From: Candidatus Aminicenantota bacterium
GTDB taxonomy: Bacteria; Acidobacteriota; Aminicenantia; UBA2199
DNA length: 39,357 nucleotides
Direction: 5' to 3'
NCBI GenBank assembly: GCA_018262835.1
Contig: JADFDP010000016.1
Coordinates: 1 to 39,357, forward strand
Position numbers and translations under genes: made by a program. Positions 25,690 through 33,738 of the stretch are shown one piece after another. Position 1 is the first letter of the stretch. Every line of letters starts with the position of its first letter. The notes beneath the pieces are model-generated. The model was not told where the DNA came from, did not search any database, and saw nothing but the letters and a program-made list of their open reading frames with translations.

Positions 25690-25718
25690 TTGACTAAACC
25701 AGCGAATTATGTTATAAA
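25690..25718 (+). promoter_or_regulatory. Promoter of the rplU-rpmA-obgE operon
   Basis: TTGACT (25690-25695), 17 bases, then TATAAA (25713-25718). The leader is ~22 bases and contains AAGGAG 8 bases before ATG 25747. No room exists for an attenuator or a protein-binding leader. Confidence 0.65.
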
Positions 25719-25746
25719 AATAACATCCATTTAAGGAGATACGACC

Positions 25747-26094
25747 ATGTTTGCCATTCTTGAAACCGGCGGAAAGCAGTATAAAATCGCTGAAGGTGAC
25801 ATTTTGGAAGTCGAACTGCTTCCCGAAGAGCTTGTCAAAAAGAATACCGCCAGCCTAAGTACGGTCTTGCTGGTGCAGGGCGATAAAGATCTGCATATCG
25901 GTGATCCCTACGTCAAGAACGCCAAAGTCAAAGCGAAAGTTCTCGATGCCATCAAGGGTGAAAAGATCCACATCTACAAGATGAAATCCAAGAAAGGCTA
26001 CCGCAAATCACAGGGACATCGGCAAAAACTCCACAAGATCCAGATCGAAAAAATCGAGATCAAGGCCAGCGCCAAGACCAAGGAGACGGAATAA
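25747..26094 (+). CDS. rplU: 50S ribosomal protein L21
   Basis: Large-subunit ribosomal protein (115 aa) that binds 23S rRNA. It opens with [23 protein letters not shown], the L21 signature, and contains [16 protein letters not shown], matching the conserved basic 'KRRKNYRRKxGHRQ' loop, near residue 80. The C-terminal tail ([10 protein letters not shown]) is slightly longer than in E. coli (103 aa). It is the first gene of a likely eight-gene operon and overlaps rpmA by one base. Confidence 0.97.
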   Translation: MFAILETGGKQYKIAEGDILEVELLPEELVKKNTASLSTVLLVQGDKDLHIGDPYVKNAKVKAKVLDAIKGEKIHIYKMKSKKGYRKSQGHRQKLHKIQIEKIEIKASAKTKETE

Positions 26095-26345
26095 TGGCAC
26101 ATAAAAAATCAGGCGGCAGCGCGAAAAATGGCCGGGAAAGCACCTCCAAGCGGCTCGGCGTCAAGAAATTCGGCGGCGAGCAGATCCATGCCGGATCCAT
26201 CATTGTTCGCCAGCGCGGCACCCGCATCCGCCCCGGCAAAAATGTCGGTCTGGGCAAGGACGACACCCTTTTCGCCCTGGCCACCGGCAAGGTGCGCTTT
26301 GTCGACCGGGCCGGGCGTAAATTCGTCGAGGTCGATCCCAATTAA
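26094..26345 (+). CDS. rpmA: 50S ribosomal protein L27
   Basis: Ribosomal protein (83 aa) whose N-terminus reaches the peptidyl transferase centre. [16 protein letters not shown] starts directly with the conserved end, so there is no Firmicute-type cleavable extension. The [22 protein letters not shown] core is standard. The rplU-rpmA-obgE order is common across bacteria. Confidence 0.97.
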   Translation: MAHKKSGGSAKNGRESTSKRLGVKKFGGEQIHAGSIIVRQRGTRIRPGKNVGLGKDDTLFALATGKVRFVDRAGRKFVEVDPN

Positions 26346-26401
26346 TTTGGCCGGCGTTTTTCAAACCCCGCCAATTTCCCAATCCCATTATCGCATAACC
26401 C

Positions 26402-27400
26402 ATGTTCATTGACCGGGCCATCGTTTCATTCAGCGCCGGCAACGGCGGCGACGGCTGCTTGAGCTTCCGCCGTGAAAAGTTCATTCCGCGCGGCGGTCCG
26501 GACGGCGGCGACGGCGGCAAGGGAGGCGACATCATCCTGGCCAGCAGTCCAGTATGCCAGTCCCTGACAGATTTCAAATACAAACGCCAGTTCGATGCCG
26601 AAAACGGCGGCCAGGGCCGGAGCAAAAAGCGGACCGGCAAAAACGGGGCCGACATCATCTTGCAGGTCCCGGCCGGAACCATGGTCAAGACCTTTCCCGA
26701 CGAGAAGCTGATTTTCGATTTCGAGCGCATCGGCCAGGAATTCGTCCTGGCCAAAGGCGGCAAAGGCGGCCGCGGCAATGTCCACTTCAGATCCTCGGTC
26801 AACCAGGCCCCCCGCCGGATCGAAAAGGGCGTAAAAGGCGAAACCATCAAGGTGGTCCTGGAACTGAAACTCATCGCCTTCGCCGGATTGGTCGGGCTGC
26901 CCAATGCCGGAAAATCGACCTTGATATCAAAAATCAGCGCCGCCCGGCCCAAGATCGCCGATTATCCCTTCACCACCCTGACACCCAATTTGGGTGTGGT
27001 GGATTTCAATAAGAAAAGTCTGATCGTGGCCGACATTCCAGGAATTCTGGAAGGCGCCCACTTGGGGGAAGGCATGGGCCTTGAATTTTTGCGGCACATC
27101 GAGCGGACTCGCGTCCTGCTTTTCATCATTGACGTGTCGCCTTTCAGCCCCCTGCCGCCGTTGAAAAATTTCGCGGTCCTGGAAAACGAGCTGAAATTGT
27201 ACCATCAGCGACTGCTGCAAAAAAACCTCGTGGTGGTTGCCAATAAGATCGATCTGGCGACTGAGGACAGTTCCGGCATGGACGCCTTGCGGAATTATTG
27301 CCGCAAGCGTAAAATCCCTTACGTGGAAATATCGGCGCTGAGAGGGATCAATCTGGAAAAACTGAAGAAAACCATTTTCGATTTTCATGAGCCAGAATAA
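26402..27400 (+). CDS. obgE: Obg-family GTPase (ribosome assembly)
   Basis: Essential-type GTPase that binds the large ribosomal subunit and helps its maturation (332 aa). Residues 1-158 form the glycine-rich Obg fold (GNGGDGCLSFRREKF, GGPDGGDGGKGGD). Residues ~160-330 form the G domain with G1 GLPNAGKSTLI, switch I region YPFTTLTPNLGVV, G3 DIPGILEGAHLGEGMG, G4 NKIDLA and G5 SALRG. No C-terminal OCT domain is present. There is no clear ribosome site before ATG 26402, 56 bases after rpmA. The 3' end overlaps nadD by 14 bases. Confidence 0.95.
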   Translation: MFIDRAIVSFSAGNGGDGCLSFRREKFIPRGGPDGGDGGKGGDIILASSPVCQSLTDFKYKRQFDAENGGQGRSKKRTGKNGADIILQVPAGTMVKTFPDEKLIFDFERIGQEFVLAKGGKGGRGNVHFRSSVNQAPRRIEKGVKGETIKVVLELKLIAFAGLVGLPNAGKSTLISKISAARPKIADYPFTTLTPNLGVVDFNKKSLIVADIPGILEGAHLGEGMGLEFLRHIERTRVLLFIIDVSPFSPLPPLKNFAVLENELKLYHQRLLQKNLVVVANKIDLATEDSSGMDALRNYCRKRKIPYVEISALRGINLEKLKKTIFDFHEPE

Positions 27401-28034
27401 AACCGGATTGCTGGGTGGAACCTTCAACCCGGTTCACCGCGGGCATATCGAACTGGGCCTGAAAATCAAAGCCGCCTTCGGTTTGGACAGGATCTTGTAC
27501 ATTCTTTCCGCGCAGCCGCCACATAAAAAGCGGCAGGCCATGCCGGCGGCGGAATTGCGCCTGGCCATGCTCAAAGCAGCCCTGCTGCCCCACCCCGGGC
27601 TGTTGCCCTGCGATTTGGAACTGCGCCGCCGGGGAGAATCATGGACCATCGACACCATCCGCGAGCTGAAGGCCGCGCAGCCGGATGAATGCTTTTATTT
27701 TATCACCGGCAGCGAGGGATTCTTGAAGATCCGGACCTGGAAAGAATACCGCCGGGTCTTGCAGGAAATGTATTTCATCATCGTCTTGCGCCAAGCCGGA
27801 CACCGGCAGAAAGTGGAAAAGCTGCTGCGCGAGGAAAAAATTCCTTTCGGCCGGGAAAGTGAAAATTCGGGGCCGCTGCCGGCCGCATTCCTGCACACTT
27901 ACATGTCGGACTACCTGGAGCTTTCGGCCACGGCCATCCGGAAAAAAATGTCCCACGGCCAGGATGTTTCTCCCTATGTGGAAAAAAACGTGCAAAAGAT
28001 CATGGAGGAAATAAAACTATATGAAGAAGGATGA
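27387..28034 (+). CDS. nadD: Nicotinate-nucleotide adenylyltransferase
   Basis: NAD biosynthesis enzyme (215 aa) that joins nicotinate mononucleotide with ATP. The nucleotidyltransferase motif GGTFNPVHRGH lies at residues ~9-19, followed by SAQPPHKK and the C-terminal LSATAIRKKM (family 'SSTxIR'). The middle motif reads FITGSEGFLKIRTW, where relatives usually have G-x-D. It overlaps obgE and rsfS by 14 bases each, and the nadD-rsfS pairing is widespread. Confidence 0.93.
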   Translation: MSQNKTGLLGGTFNPVHRGHIELGLKIKAAFGLDRILYILSAQPPHKKRQAMPAAELRLAMLKAALLPHPGLLPCDLELRRRGESWTIDTIRELKAAQPDECFYFITGSEGFLKIRTWKEYRRVLQEMYFIIVLRQAGHRQKVEKLLREEKIPFGRESENSGPLPAAFLHTYMSDYLELSATAIRKKMSHGQDVSPYVEKNVQKIMEEIKLYEEG

Positions 28035-28419
28035 ATTCAACCTAATCCTGGAAGATCTGCAAAAACGCCGCATTCCGTGCGAGATCAAGAAAACCGTGCG
28101 GATCCTACTGGATAAGAAAGCGGAAAAGATCACGGTCCTGAAGTTAAAGGGGATCAGTGAAATGACCGACTACCTGGTCATTTGCAGCGGCAATTCCACC
28201 CGCCAGAACAAAGCCCTGGCCGACGCCGTAAAGGAGAACCTCAAGAAAGAGCTCCGCTTGCAGCCGCTGGGCAGCGAAGGCGAAAGGCTGTCCGAATGGA
28301 TACTGGTCGATTACATTGACTTCATCATCAATATCTTCTCCGCCGACTGGCGGAAAAAGTTTTCGCTGGAAAAGCTGTGGATGGATGCCAAACGCTACGA
28401 TTTTTCCCCTGATTTTTAA
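28021..28419 (+). CDS. rsfS: Ribosomal silencing factor RsfS
   Basis: Binds L14 on free 50S subunits and blocks joining with 30S during slow growth (132 aa). Family segments EMTDYLVICSGNSTRQNKALADAV, SEWILVDYIDFIINIFSADWRKKFSLEKLW and DAKRYDF are clear. The usual Gly-Asp before the 'VVHIF' strand is Ile-Asp here. Its 3' end overlaps the AAA+ gene by 35 bases if that gene starts at ATG 28385. Confidence 0.92.
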   Translation: MKKDEFNLILEDLQKRRIPCEIKKTVRILLDKKAEKITVLKLKGISEMTDYLVICSGNSTRQNKALADAVKENLKKELRLQPLGSEGERLSEWILVDYIDFIINIFSADWRKKFSLEKLWMDAKRYDFSPDF

Positions 28420-29305
28420 CCTTCCGGACCCAAAATCGCTGGCCGTGAAGGCCGCGGTCGAAAAAGTTGCCGGGCTGGACACGCCCGTCCTCCTGTGGGG
28501 GGAAACCGGCTGCGGTAAGGATTTCTGGGCAACCGTCCTGGCCGGCAGCAGTCCTTTCCAGCCGCTGATCAACCTGGGCTGCGGCGACGTGCCCGAAACA
28601 CTCCTGGAAAGCGAATGGTTCGGCTATCAGAAGGGGGCTTTTTCCGGTGCCGACCAGGATTTTTTGGGCAAATGGCGCCTGGCCGGGAACGGGACGATTT
28701 TCCTCAACCAGATCGACCTCTTGAATATGCATATGCAGGCCAAGTTGCTGCGCGTCATCGAAAGAAAAAAGATCTTCCCCCTGGGCGGCAATCAGGAGGC
28801 GGACATCACGGCCCGTTTCCTGTTCTCTGCCGACAGCACCATTGAGGATAAAGTACGCCGCGGCGAGTTCCGCGCCGACCTCTATTACCGGATCTCCACG
28901 GTCAGCATTTTCATCCCGCCCCTGCGTGAGCGCAAAAATGACATCCTGCCGCTGTTGAACTATTTCTGCGCTGAAAAAGGCGTGGCCATTCAGCTCAGCG
29001 AGGATGCCCGGCAGAAGCTGCTGCAATACCCCTGGCCCGGCAACATCCGTGAACTGGAAAACTTTGTCAACGGCCTGGCTGTACGCGGCGGCGTTCTGGA
29101 CCCAAAAGGCGTTTGGACACTCCTGGACCGGCCGGGGACCATTTTAGACCTGATCCAGTCGGGCGAACGCTCACTGGCTGAGGTCGAAGCCGAATACACC
29201 GCCTACCTGCTGCGAAAATACAAGAACAAGAGCCGGGTGGCGCGCATCCTGAACATCTCGCGCAAGTCGCTTTACAACAAGCTTAAAAAGAATGAAGCAC
29301 ATTGA
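28385..29305 (+). CDS. Sigma54-activator-like AAA+ protein with altered Walker B motif
   Basis: Bacterial enhancer-binding-protein type AAA+ domain with a Fis-type DNA-binding end (306 aa), without an N-terminal sensor domain. Seen in order: Walker A GETGCGKD (residue ~38), sigma54 loop GAFSGAD (~83, for GAFTGA), Walker B region GTIFLNQIDLL (~105), arginine-finger segment EFRADLYYRIS (~160), PPLRERKNDI, PWPGNIRELENF (sensor 2), and the helix-turn-helix RVARILNISRKSLYNKLKK at the end. The normal Walker B LDE is LNQ, losing both acidic residues needed for Mg-ATP hydrolysis. The start is uncertain; ATG 28385 overlaps rsfS by 35 bases. It lies in the ribosome operon and overlaps rlmH by 14 bases. 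Confidence 0.85.
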   Translation: MPNATIFPLIFNLPDPKSLAVKAAVEKVAGLDTPVLLWGETGCGKDFWATVLAGSSPFQPLINLGCGDVPETLLESEWFGYQKGAFSGADQDFLGKWRLAGNGTIFLNQIDLLNMHMQAKLLRVIERKKIFPLGGNQEADITARFLFSADSTIEDKVRRGEFRADLYYRISTVSIFIPPLRERKNDILPLLNYFCAEKGVAIQLSEDARQKLLQYPWPGNIRELENFVNGLAVRGGVLDPKGVWTLLDRPGTILDLIQSGERSLAEVEAEYTAYLLRKYKNKSRVARILNISRKSLYNKLKKNEAH

Positions 29306-29756
29306 ATTGATCTGTCCCGGTGAACTGAAATTCAAGGAACTGCGGGAAATTGAAAAAAAATATTTACAAAACATTAATTATTATGTAAAATTCAGCATAA
29401 AAAAATTAAAGGAGACCAAGCACAAAGAGGAAGCTTTTGTGAGGGAGAAGGAAGGCGCCATGTTCGCAGAGGAACTTCGGGAAAAGGATTTTGTCGTTGC
29501 TTTGGACAAGGAAGGCAAAAAAATGGATTCGCTGCAATTTGCCGCTTTTTTAGGGCAAAAAATCTCTTATCACCCCGGGCGCCTGGTCTTTTTGATCGGC
29601 GGCTTTGCCGGTTTTTCCCCGGCTCTGGCCGCGAGGTTCAATCAAAAAATATCTTTTTCCGAAATGACCTTCGCTCACGACCTGTTCCGCATTGTTTTTT
29701 TGGAGCAGACCTATCGGGCATTGACCATTATCCATGGCCACAAATATCACCGTTAG
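29292..29756 (+). CDS. rlmH: 23S rRNA pseudouridine-1915 N3-methyltransferase
   Basis: SPOUT-class methyltransferase (154 aa) that modifies helix 69 of 23S rRNA on assembled ribosomes. The knot region is visible in RLVFLIGGFAGFSPAL and SFSEMTFAHDLFRIVFLEQTYRALTIIHGHKYHR, matching RlmH 'IGG-x-x-G' and 'LPHQL-R-LL-EQ-YRA-x-I-x-G-x-PYH'. The active-site proline of 'LPH' is Ala (FAH), a minor change. Fits the ribosome theme of the operon. Confidence 0.9.
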   Translation: MKHIELICPGELKFKELREIEKKYLQNINYYVKFSIKKLKETKHKEEAFVREKEGAMFAEELREKDFVVALDKEGKKMDSLQFAAFLGQKISYHPGRLVFLIGGFAGFSPALAARFNQKISFSEMTFAHDLFRIVFLEQTYRALTIIHGHKYHR

Positions 29757-29765
29757 GAGATAAAA

Positions 29766-30110
29766 ATGAAAAATGAACAGAATGCAAAAATAAGAAAGAG
29801 ACTCGAATCCCTGCGCGATGAAATCCTGAAAGTCATCGATTGGCGGGATACGGCCAGCGGCGGCAACGGTGCCATGGACGAGATCGACCAGGCCAACGAA
29901 TTGATTGAAAAGGAAATGGGCTTTGTCATGTCCGACAACATGAGGGCCAACCTGAAGGAAGTGGAGGAAGCCCTGGAACGCATCGAAAGGAACCACTACG
30001 GCAAGTGCCTGCACTGCGGCCAGGAAATATCCCCCAAGCGATTGGAAGTCCTGCCCTTTGCCCGTTTCTGCGTCCCCTGTCAGGAAAAATTGGAGAGCAA
30101 GGGCCGCTGA
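29766..30110 (+). CDS. DksA/TraR-family zinc-finger protein
   Basis: Small RNA-polymerase-binding type regulator (114 aa). A coiled-coil region (residues ~10-75, with the acidic tip MDEIDQANELIEKE) is followed by the C4 zinc finger CLHCGQEISPKRLEVLPFARFC-VPC, with all four cysteines present (CxxC, 17 residues, CxxC). In DksA the coiled-coil tip acts in the secondary channel together with ppGpp; whether this protein does so is unknown. TAGGAG is the ribosome site. It closes the rplU operon; 72 bases without an obvious T-rich terminator separate it from the convergent barrel gene. Confidence 0.88.
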   Translation: MKNEQNAKIRKRLESLRDEILKVIDWRDTASGGNGAMDEIDQANELIEKEMGFVMSDNMRANLKEVEEALERIERNHYGKCLHCGQEISPKRLEVLPFARFCVPCQEKLESKGR

Positions 30111-30182
30111 TCCCCCAAGGGGATTGCGCCCATTCGGGCCGCTGACTCCGCAATCGTACCCCGGCGGGTTGCTGAAAATCGC

Positions 30183-32573
30183 TTAGATTTCCAGCACCAT
30201 CCCCAGCCGCAAGCTGCGCGGCAGTTGCAGCTCGTTGGCAAGACGCGCTCCGCCCGAAAAAACATTTTCCGACAATTCAAGGCCAAAATCCAGAAGGTTG
30301 AACGCCGCAAGTTCCAGCCGGCCTTTTATGCCGAATAGAGAAAACTCATGGCTCAGTTTAAAATTGAAATCCCAGATGCAATCCTCTCTGGGGCCGCCTT
30401 TTACGCCATGTTCATCCTCGGCCTTGATGGTCTGGTAAGTGATGATCCACTGGTCGTTTTTTTTATAAGCGTTCAGAAAGGCAAAAGGATCGCCGTCGCG
30501 GTATTTAATGCTGCCGCTTAAAAACAGTCGCTTCGACAAGTGATAACCGAAAAATACCTTGCCGACAAAAGCACGGTCACCGTCGACGCGGCCGAAACCG
30601 TTGATCCAGGAATTCGGGAAAGCCTGGCTCTCGGAAACGATACCGATGTCATTGGCGGTCGGCCCGTTGCCGAAAGCGGTATAGCCCATGCCCATATGGG
30701 CCAGGAAAGAGACTGTGAAAAACCAACGCCCGGGCCTCTGGCCCTGCAGTTGGATGAGGAACTCGGCGTAAAACGGGTCCTTGGAAAAGGAAACGTTGCC
30801 CAGTTCGTAGGCGGTGACCGGACGATCCAGGAAAAAGTAGCCTTGTCCGCCGATTTCCTCGTAATGCCCGTATTCTTCGGAAAAATTGACCCAAAACTGC
30901 CGGCGGATTTTTTTATAGAGCCCCTTGATGCTCAGGTTGAAGCTGGCCGAAAGACGGGTGGTCAGCTGCAGCAGGATGCGCTCCCGCCTTGGAAGCTGCT
31001 GGTTTGGGGAAATGAAATGACTGGCACCGCCGCTCTGCCCGAAGACAGGACCTTTTTCCTGGTACTGAAAGCGGCCGTCGCCATTGTCATCCTGCCAGTA
31101 ATAAATAGTTGCGCCTGGCCGTTGGTCTTCCAAAAAATCGCTGACATTGCTGCGCAATTCGTAAGGCAATAGGCCATAAGATAATGAAAGCCCGGTTTTT
31201 TTTCCTGAAAACCAGGCGATGCCGAGTTCACCTCCGGGCTGATAAAAACGACAATTGTTGCGCGCCGTCCCAAATTCAAGCCCCTGATATTGATAGAACA
31301 GCCGGGCGTTAAGGGTAATTTTCTCAAACACATTCATGGCCAGCAGTGCTCCGCTCTCCCCCAGGAACCTTTGATTACGGTATTCGCCGCCTCGATGCCA
31401 CTGGATCACCTGATACGGCTGGCCGGCAAAATAAATGGCGTTGCTCGACCCGCTTTGCTCGGCCGCGCTTAAAAACACAGCCGACAGATTCAGGTAAGGC
31501 TCGACTGCGATTTTTATCCCCAGCAACGAAAAATCAACCTTTTGATTTAAGGCTAAAGCCAGGGTATTGGCCCTGAATTCACCCCATTTCTCAAAAGGAT
31601 AAAATCCTTGCCCGTCAATATCTTGCAAATCCTTGCCGGCATCAAGGGCCTCCGGGGTTCGCCTTTCCCATTCCAACTGCCAGGAAAATTTCAGATTGAA
31701 CGGCCGGCCGGCCCAGGAAGCACCGGCAAACCAGGATTTCTTGTCCTGATTATAGGTTTCCTGCGGGTAACGCCCCTCTTCGGCGAAAAGGCGGTCGCGT
31801 CCGAGGGCGTTGACCACCAGGTTCAGGCCCAGCGTCCCTCCGTCAAATTGCCTTTGCCAGCGGGAAAGAACCTGCAGCAGGTCACCGCTTTCGCCGAACT
31901 GGGTGTCATGCTTGTTGAAATCATTGAAGCGCCGGTCCAGGCTCAAGTAGCCCAAGGCCAGCAGCAGGGACGAAAATTTCGATTTTGTTTCAAAGCTGTA
32001 GTCGAACTGGTAATTCTCGGTTATCTTCCTGCGGGTAAGGTACAGGTTGTCGGCACGGAGACTGGCATGGTTGCCGATAGCCCACTTCCCCAGTGCCGTG
32101 TATCCGCCCATATTGGAAAATACCGTAGAAACCATGAACCGTGAACGGGTTGTAGTCGGAGCGCGCGGACGGAAATGAAATCCGTAATCGCGGTGTTGCG
32201 AGATTTCACCTTGCAAAGCCATGGAGCCGATGGCCAAAAAAGGCAACTGGAAAGCCGGGGCGCCTTCATCCAGGGCCGAATTTATCCCGAAACCGTTATA
32301 AAACCAATTGAACTGTGTCCAGGAGTCGCCTTCGAAATAGACCCTGGGCTGGTCGAGCACCGCGAAGCCGTTGCTTTCCTCGATCAAAAAAGTGGCGTCG
32401 GGGGCCAGGTTCTCGATGAAATTCGGATAATAATATCCCCCCGGCAGGCGTTCCAGCATGAAATCAGAGATAACGAACTCGTCCGTACAGCCTGTTTCCC
32501 CGGAGATGAGCGGAATTGCCGCAAAAAAAATCAGCATGAATAAAAAGCAAAAGCAGGCGGATTTGGCAGTCAT
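30183..32573 (-). CDS. Outer-membrane beta-barrel protein, TonB-receptor-like
   Basis: Large exported protein (796 aa). A signal peptide (CFCFLFMLIFFAAIPLISG) is followed by a short region (residues ~28-105, PGGYYYPNFIENLAPDAT) that resembles a reduced or degenerate plug. From ~residue 130 alternating aromatic and polar strands of 8-12 residues continue to the end, typical of a 20+-stranded barrel. It lacks a recognisable TonB box or carboxypeptidase-like N-terminal domain. The last residues SLRLGMVLEI fit a final beta strand, although not ending in Phe. The -10 box lies 6 bases before the ATG. The ligand is unknown; a relation to TonB receptors is inferred from size and layout. Confidence 0.75.
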   Translation of the reverse strand: MTAKSACFCFLFMLIFFAAIPLISGETGCTDEFVISDFMLERLPGGYYYPNFIENLAPDATFLIEESNGFAVLDQPRVYFEGDSWTQFNWFYNGFGINSALDEGAPAFQLPFLAIGSMALQGEISQHRDYGFHFRPRAPTTTRSRFMVSTVFSNMGGYTALGKWAIGNHASLRADNLYLTRRKITENYQFDYSFETKSKFSSLLLALGYLSLDRRFNDFNKHDTQFGESGDLLQVLSRWQRQFDGGTLGLNLVVNALGRDRLFAEEGRYPQETYNQDKKSWFAGASWAGRPFNLKFSWQLEWERRTPEALDAGKDLQDIDGQGFYPFEKWGEFRANTLALALNQKVDFSLLGIKIAVEPYLNLSAVFLSAAEQSGSSNAIYFAGQPYQVIQWHRGGEYRNQRFLGESGALLAMNVFEKITLNARLFYQYQGLEFGTARNNCRFYQPGGELGIAWFSGKKTGLSLSYGLLPYELRSNVSDFLEDQRPGATIYYWQDDNGDGRFQYQEKGPVFGQSGGASHFISPNQQLPRRERILLQLTTRLSASFNLSIKGLYKKIRRQFWVNFSEEYGHYEEIGGQGYFFLDRPVTAYELGNVSFSKDPFYAEFLIQLQGQRPGRWFFTVSFLAHMGMGYTAFGNGPTANDIGIVSESQAFPNSWINGFGRVDGDRAFVGKVFFGYHLSKRLFLSGSIKYRDGDPFAFLNAYKKNDQWIITYQTIKAEDEHGVKGGPREDCIWDFNFKLSHEFSLFGIKGRLELAAFNLLDFGLELSENVFSGGARLANELQLPRSLRLGMVLEI

Positions 32574-32579
32574 TTTAAA

Positions 32580-32608
32580 AATATACCATTAAATCAAGAA
32601 TTCGTAAA
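32580..32608 (-). promoter_or_regulatory. Promoter of the barrel-protein gene, possibly leaderless
   Basis: On the minus strand TTTACG (32608 to 32603), 17 bases, then TATATT (32585 to 32580), then only 6 bases (TTTAAA) to ATG 32573. No Shine-Dalgarno site is possible. Confidence 0.5.
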
Positions 32609-32630
32609 CCGAAAAAAACTCACCAGCCAT

Positions 32631-32653
32631 CCCTTTCTTGCCAAAAGAGAGGG
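32631..32653 (-). terminator. Possible terminator after the PAP2 phosphatase gene
   Basis: A 9-base-pair stem (CCCTCTCTT with AAGAAAGGG on the minus strand, one wobble pair) around a 5-base loop. A run of eight T follows 12 bases later, not directly, so termination would be inefficient. Confidence 0.35.
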
Positions 32654-32677
32654 TAAGCGCACGGGCCAGGCCGGGAA

Positions 32678-33559
32678 CTATTTGATTTCGTAACTGCAGG
32701 CCAGGCCCATGCCGCCGGGGGAAAGGGCGGGAGCAATCTGCAGGCGCCGGTTCTGGTTGCGCACCACCATTTTGCCGACGGCGTAGCCGATGACCGCTCC
32801 CAGGAACACATCGGAGAGCCAGTGGGCGTCCTCGGTCAATCTCGAAAGTCCGGTCAGGGTGGCCAGGCCATAGCAGGTGATCGGCACCCAGAGATGGCTT
32901 TTATAATTTTCGGCGATCACCGTGGCCAGCCCCCAGACGGAAACGGTATGCCCGGAAAAAAAAGAATCGTATCGGGAAAAAGAACCTTGGGTGTAGCGCT
33001 TGAAAAAGGCCGCGGGACCGTACCAATAATCGATGCCGTTCTCGACCGCGGGACGCTGGCGCCCGGCCAGGTGCTTGACGACCTGGACCAGGATGCCGGT
33101 GTGCAGCAGCGTTTCCCAGGCCATCAATCCCGTATCCCTGGCTTTTTGGTCCTTGAGGAGCAGGCCGCCGAGGAAGAACAGGCCGGCGATGCCGCAGTCA
33201 ACCCCCCAGTCGCCCAGCATGGTGACCTTGGGGCTCATTTTGTCCACCCACGGATTCCGGCTTTGGTACAATTTGAAATTTTCATAAATGCTTTCGTCGT
33301 TGGCCACCAGCACGCCGGCGCCGATCAGCACCGTCGAAAAGATCGCCAAATTCTTCCAGTCCAGGTGAAAAGGAGCCGTCCACATTTCCGCTTCATCCTT
33401 GAAAAAGCCGGAGACGTACGTATTGATTTTCCTTTTGCCCGTTTGGCTCTCCGCCGCGGTTTTTTCAGTTTCCGCGCTTTCGGCTGCCTGGGAGAAAATG
33501 ACCTGGCCTGAAAAAAAACACAAGAGCAGCAAAATGGCCGCTGTTTTTCTCAAATTCAC
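32678..33559 (-). CDS. PAP2-family phosphatase, exported/membrane
   Basis: Lipid phosphate phosphatase family member (293 aa). The start is GTG 33559 with GGAG 8 bases upstream; the ORF-track start would run across the tRNA gene and is rejected. A signal peptide or first helix (TAAILLLLCFFSGQVIFS) is followed by a charged region. All three PAP2 motifs are intact: KHLAGRQRP (KX6RP), FFSGHTVS, and SRLTEDAHWLSDVFLG (SRX5HX3D). The active site would face the periplasm. Substrates could be undecaprenyl pyrophosphate or other lipid phosphates. It differs from the PAP2_C-like protein at 17591, which lacks the first motif. Confidence 0.9.
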   Translation of the reverse strand: MNLRKTAAILLLLCFFSGQVIFSQAAESAETEKTAAESQTGKRKINTYVSGFFKDEAEMWTAPFHLDWKNLAIFSTVLIGAGVLVANDESIYENFKLYQSRNPWVDKMSPKVTMLGDWGVDCGIAGLFFLGGLLLKDQKARDTGLMAWETLLHTGILVQVVKHLAGRQRPAVENGIDYWYGPAAFFKRYTQGSFSRYDSFFSGHTVSVWGLATVIAENYKSHLWVPITCYGLATLTGLSRLTEDAHWLSDVFLGAVIGYAVGKMVVRNQNRRLQIAPALSPGGMGLACSYEIK

Positions 33560-33602
33560 GTGGCTGTCTCCAGGTTGAAATGGGGAAACGACTGGAAATG
33601 AT

Positions 33603-33631
33603 ATTTTACTACAATCAGCGGTGGAAGTAAA
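33603..33631 (-). promoter_or_regulatory. Promoter of the PAP2 phosphatase gene
   Basis: On the minus strand TTTACT (33631 to 33626), 17 bases, then TAAAAT (33608 to 33603). A leader of ~37 bases follows, with GGAG before GTG 33559. Confidence 0.5.
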
Positions 33632-33633
33632 TT

Positions 33634-33661
33634 GCGGCCGCGCCGACAGCGGCCGCGCCGA
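33634..33661 (+). repeat. Tandem 13-base GC-rich repeat between divergent promoters
   Basis: GCGGCCGCGCCGA occurs twice (33634-33646 and 33649-33661) with two bases between, giving a 15-base period. Each copy contains the palindrome GCGGCCGC. It lies between the minus-strand promoter of the phosphatase gene and the tRNA promoter. Confidence 0.7.
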
Positions 33662-33697
33662 AACGAATTTTCCAAGCGCGATTCCCGGCTTTCGGTC

Positions 33698-33726
33698 TTG
33701 ACAAAGTCGCGATTTTAACTTATAAG
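33698..33726 (+). promoter_or_regulatory. Promoter of tRNA-Leu
   Basis: Perfect TTGACA (33698-33703), a 17-base spacer and TATAAG (33721-33726). The tRNA begins 13 bases after the -10 box, a normal distance for a stable-RNA promoter. No GC-rich discriminator is obvious. Confidence 0.65.
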
Positions 33727-33738
33727 ATAACTTGTCAT

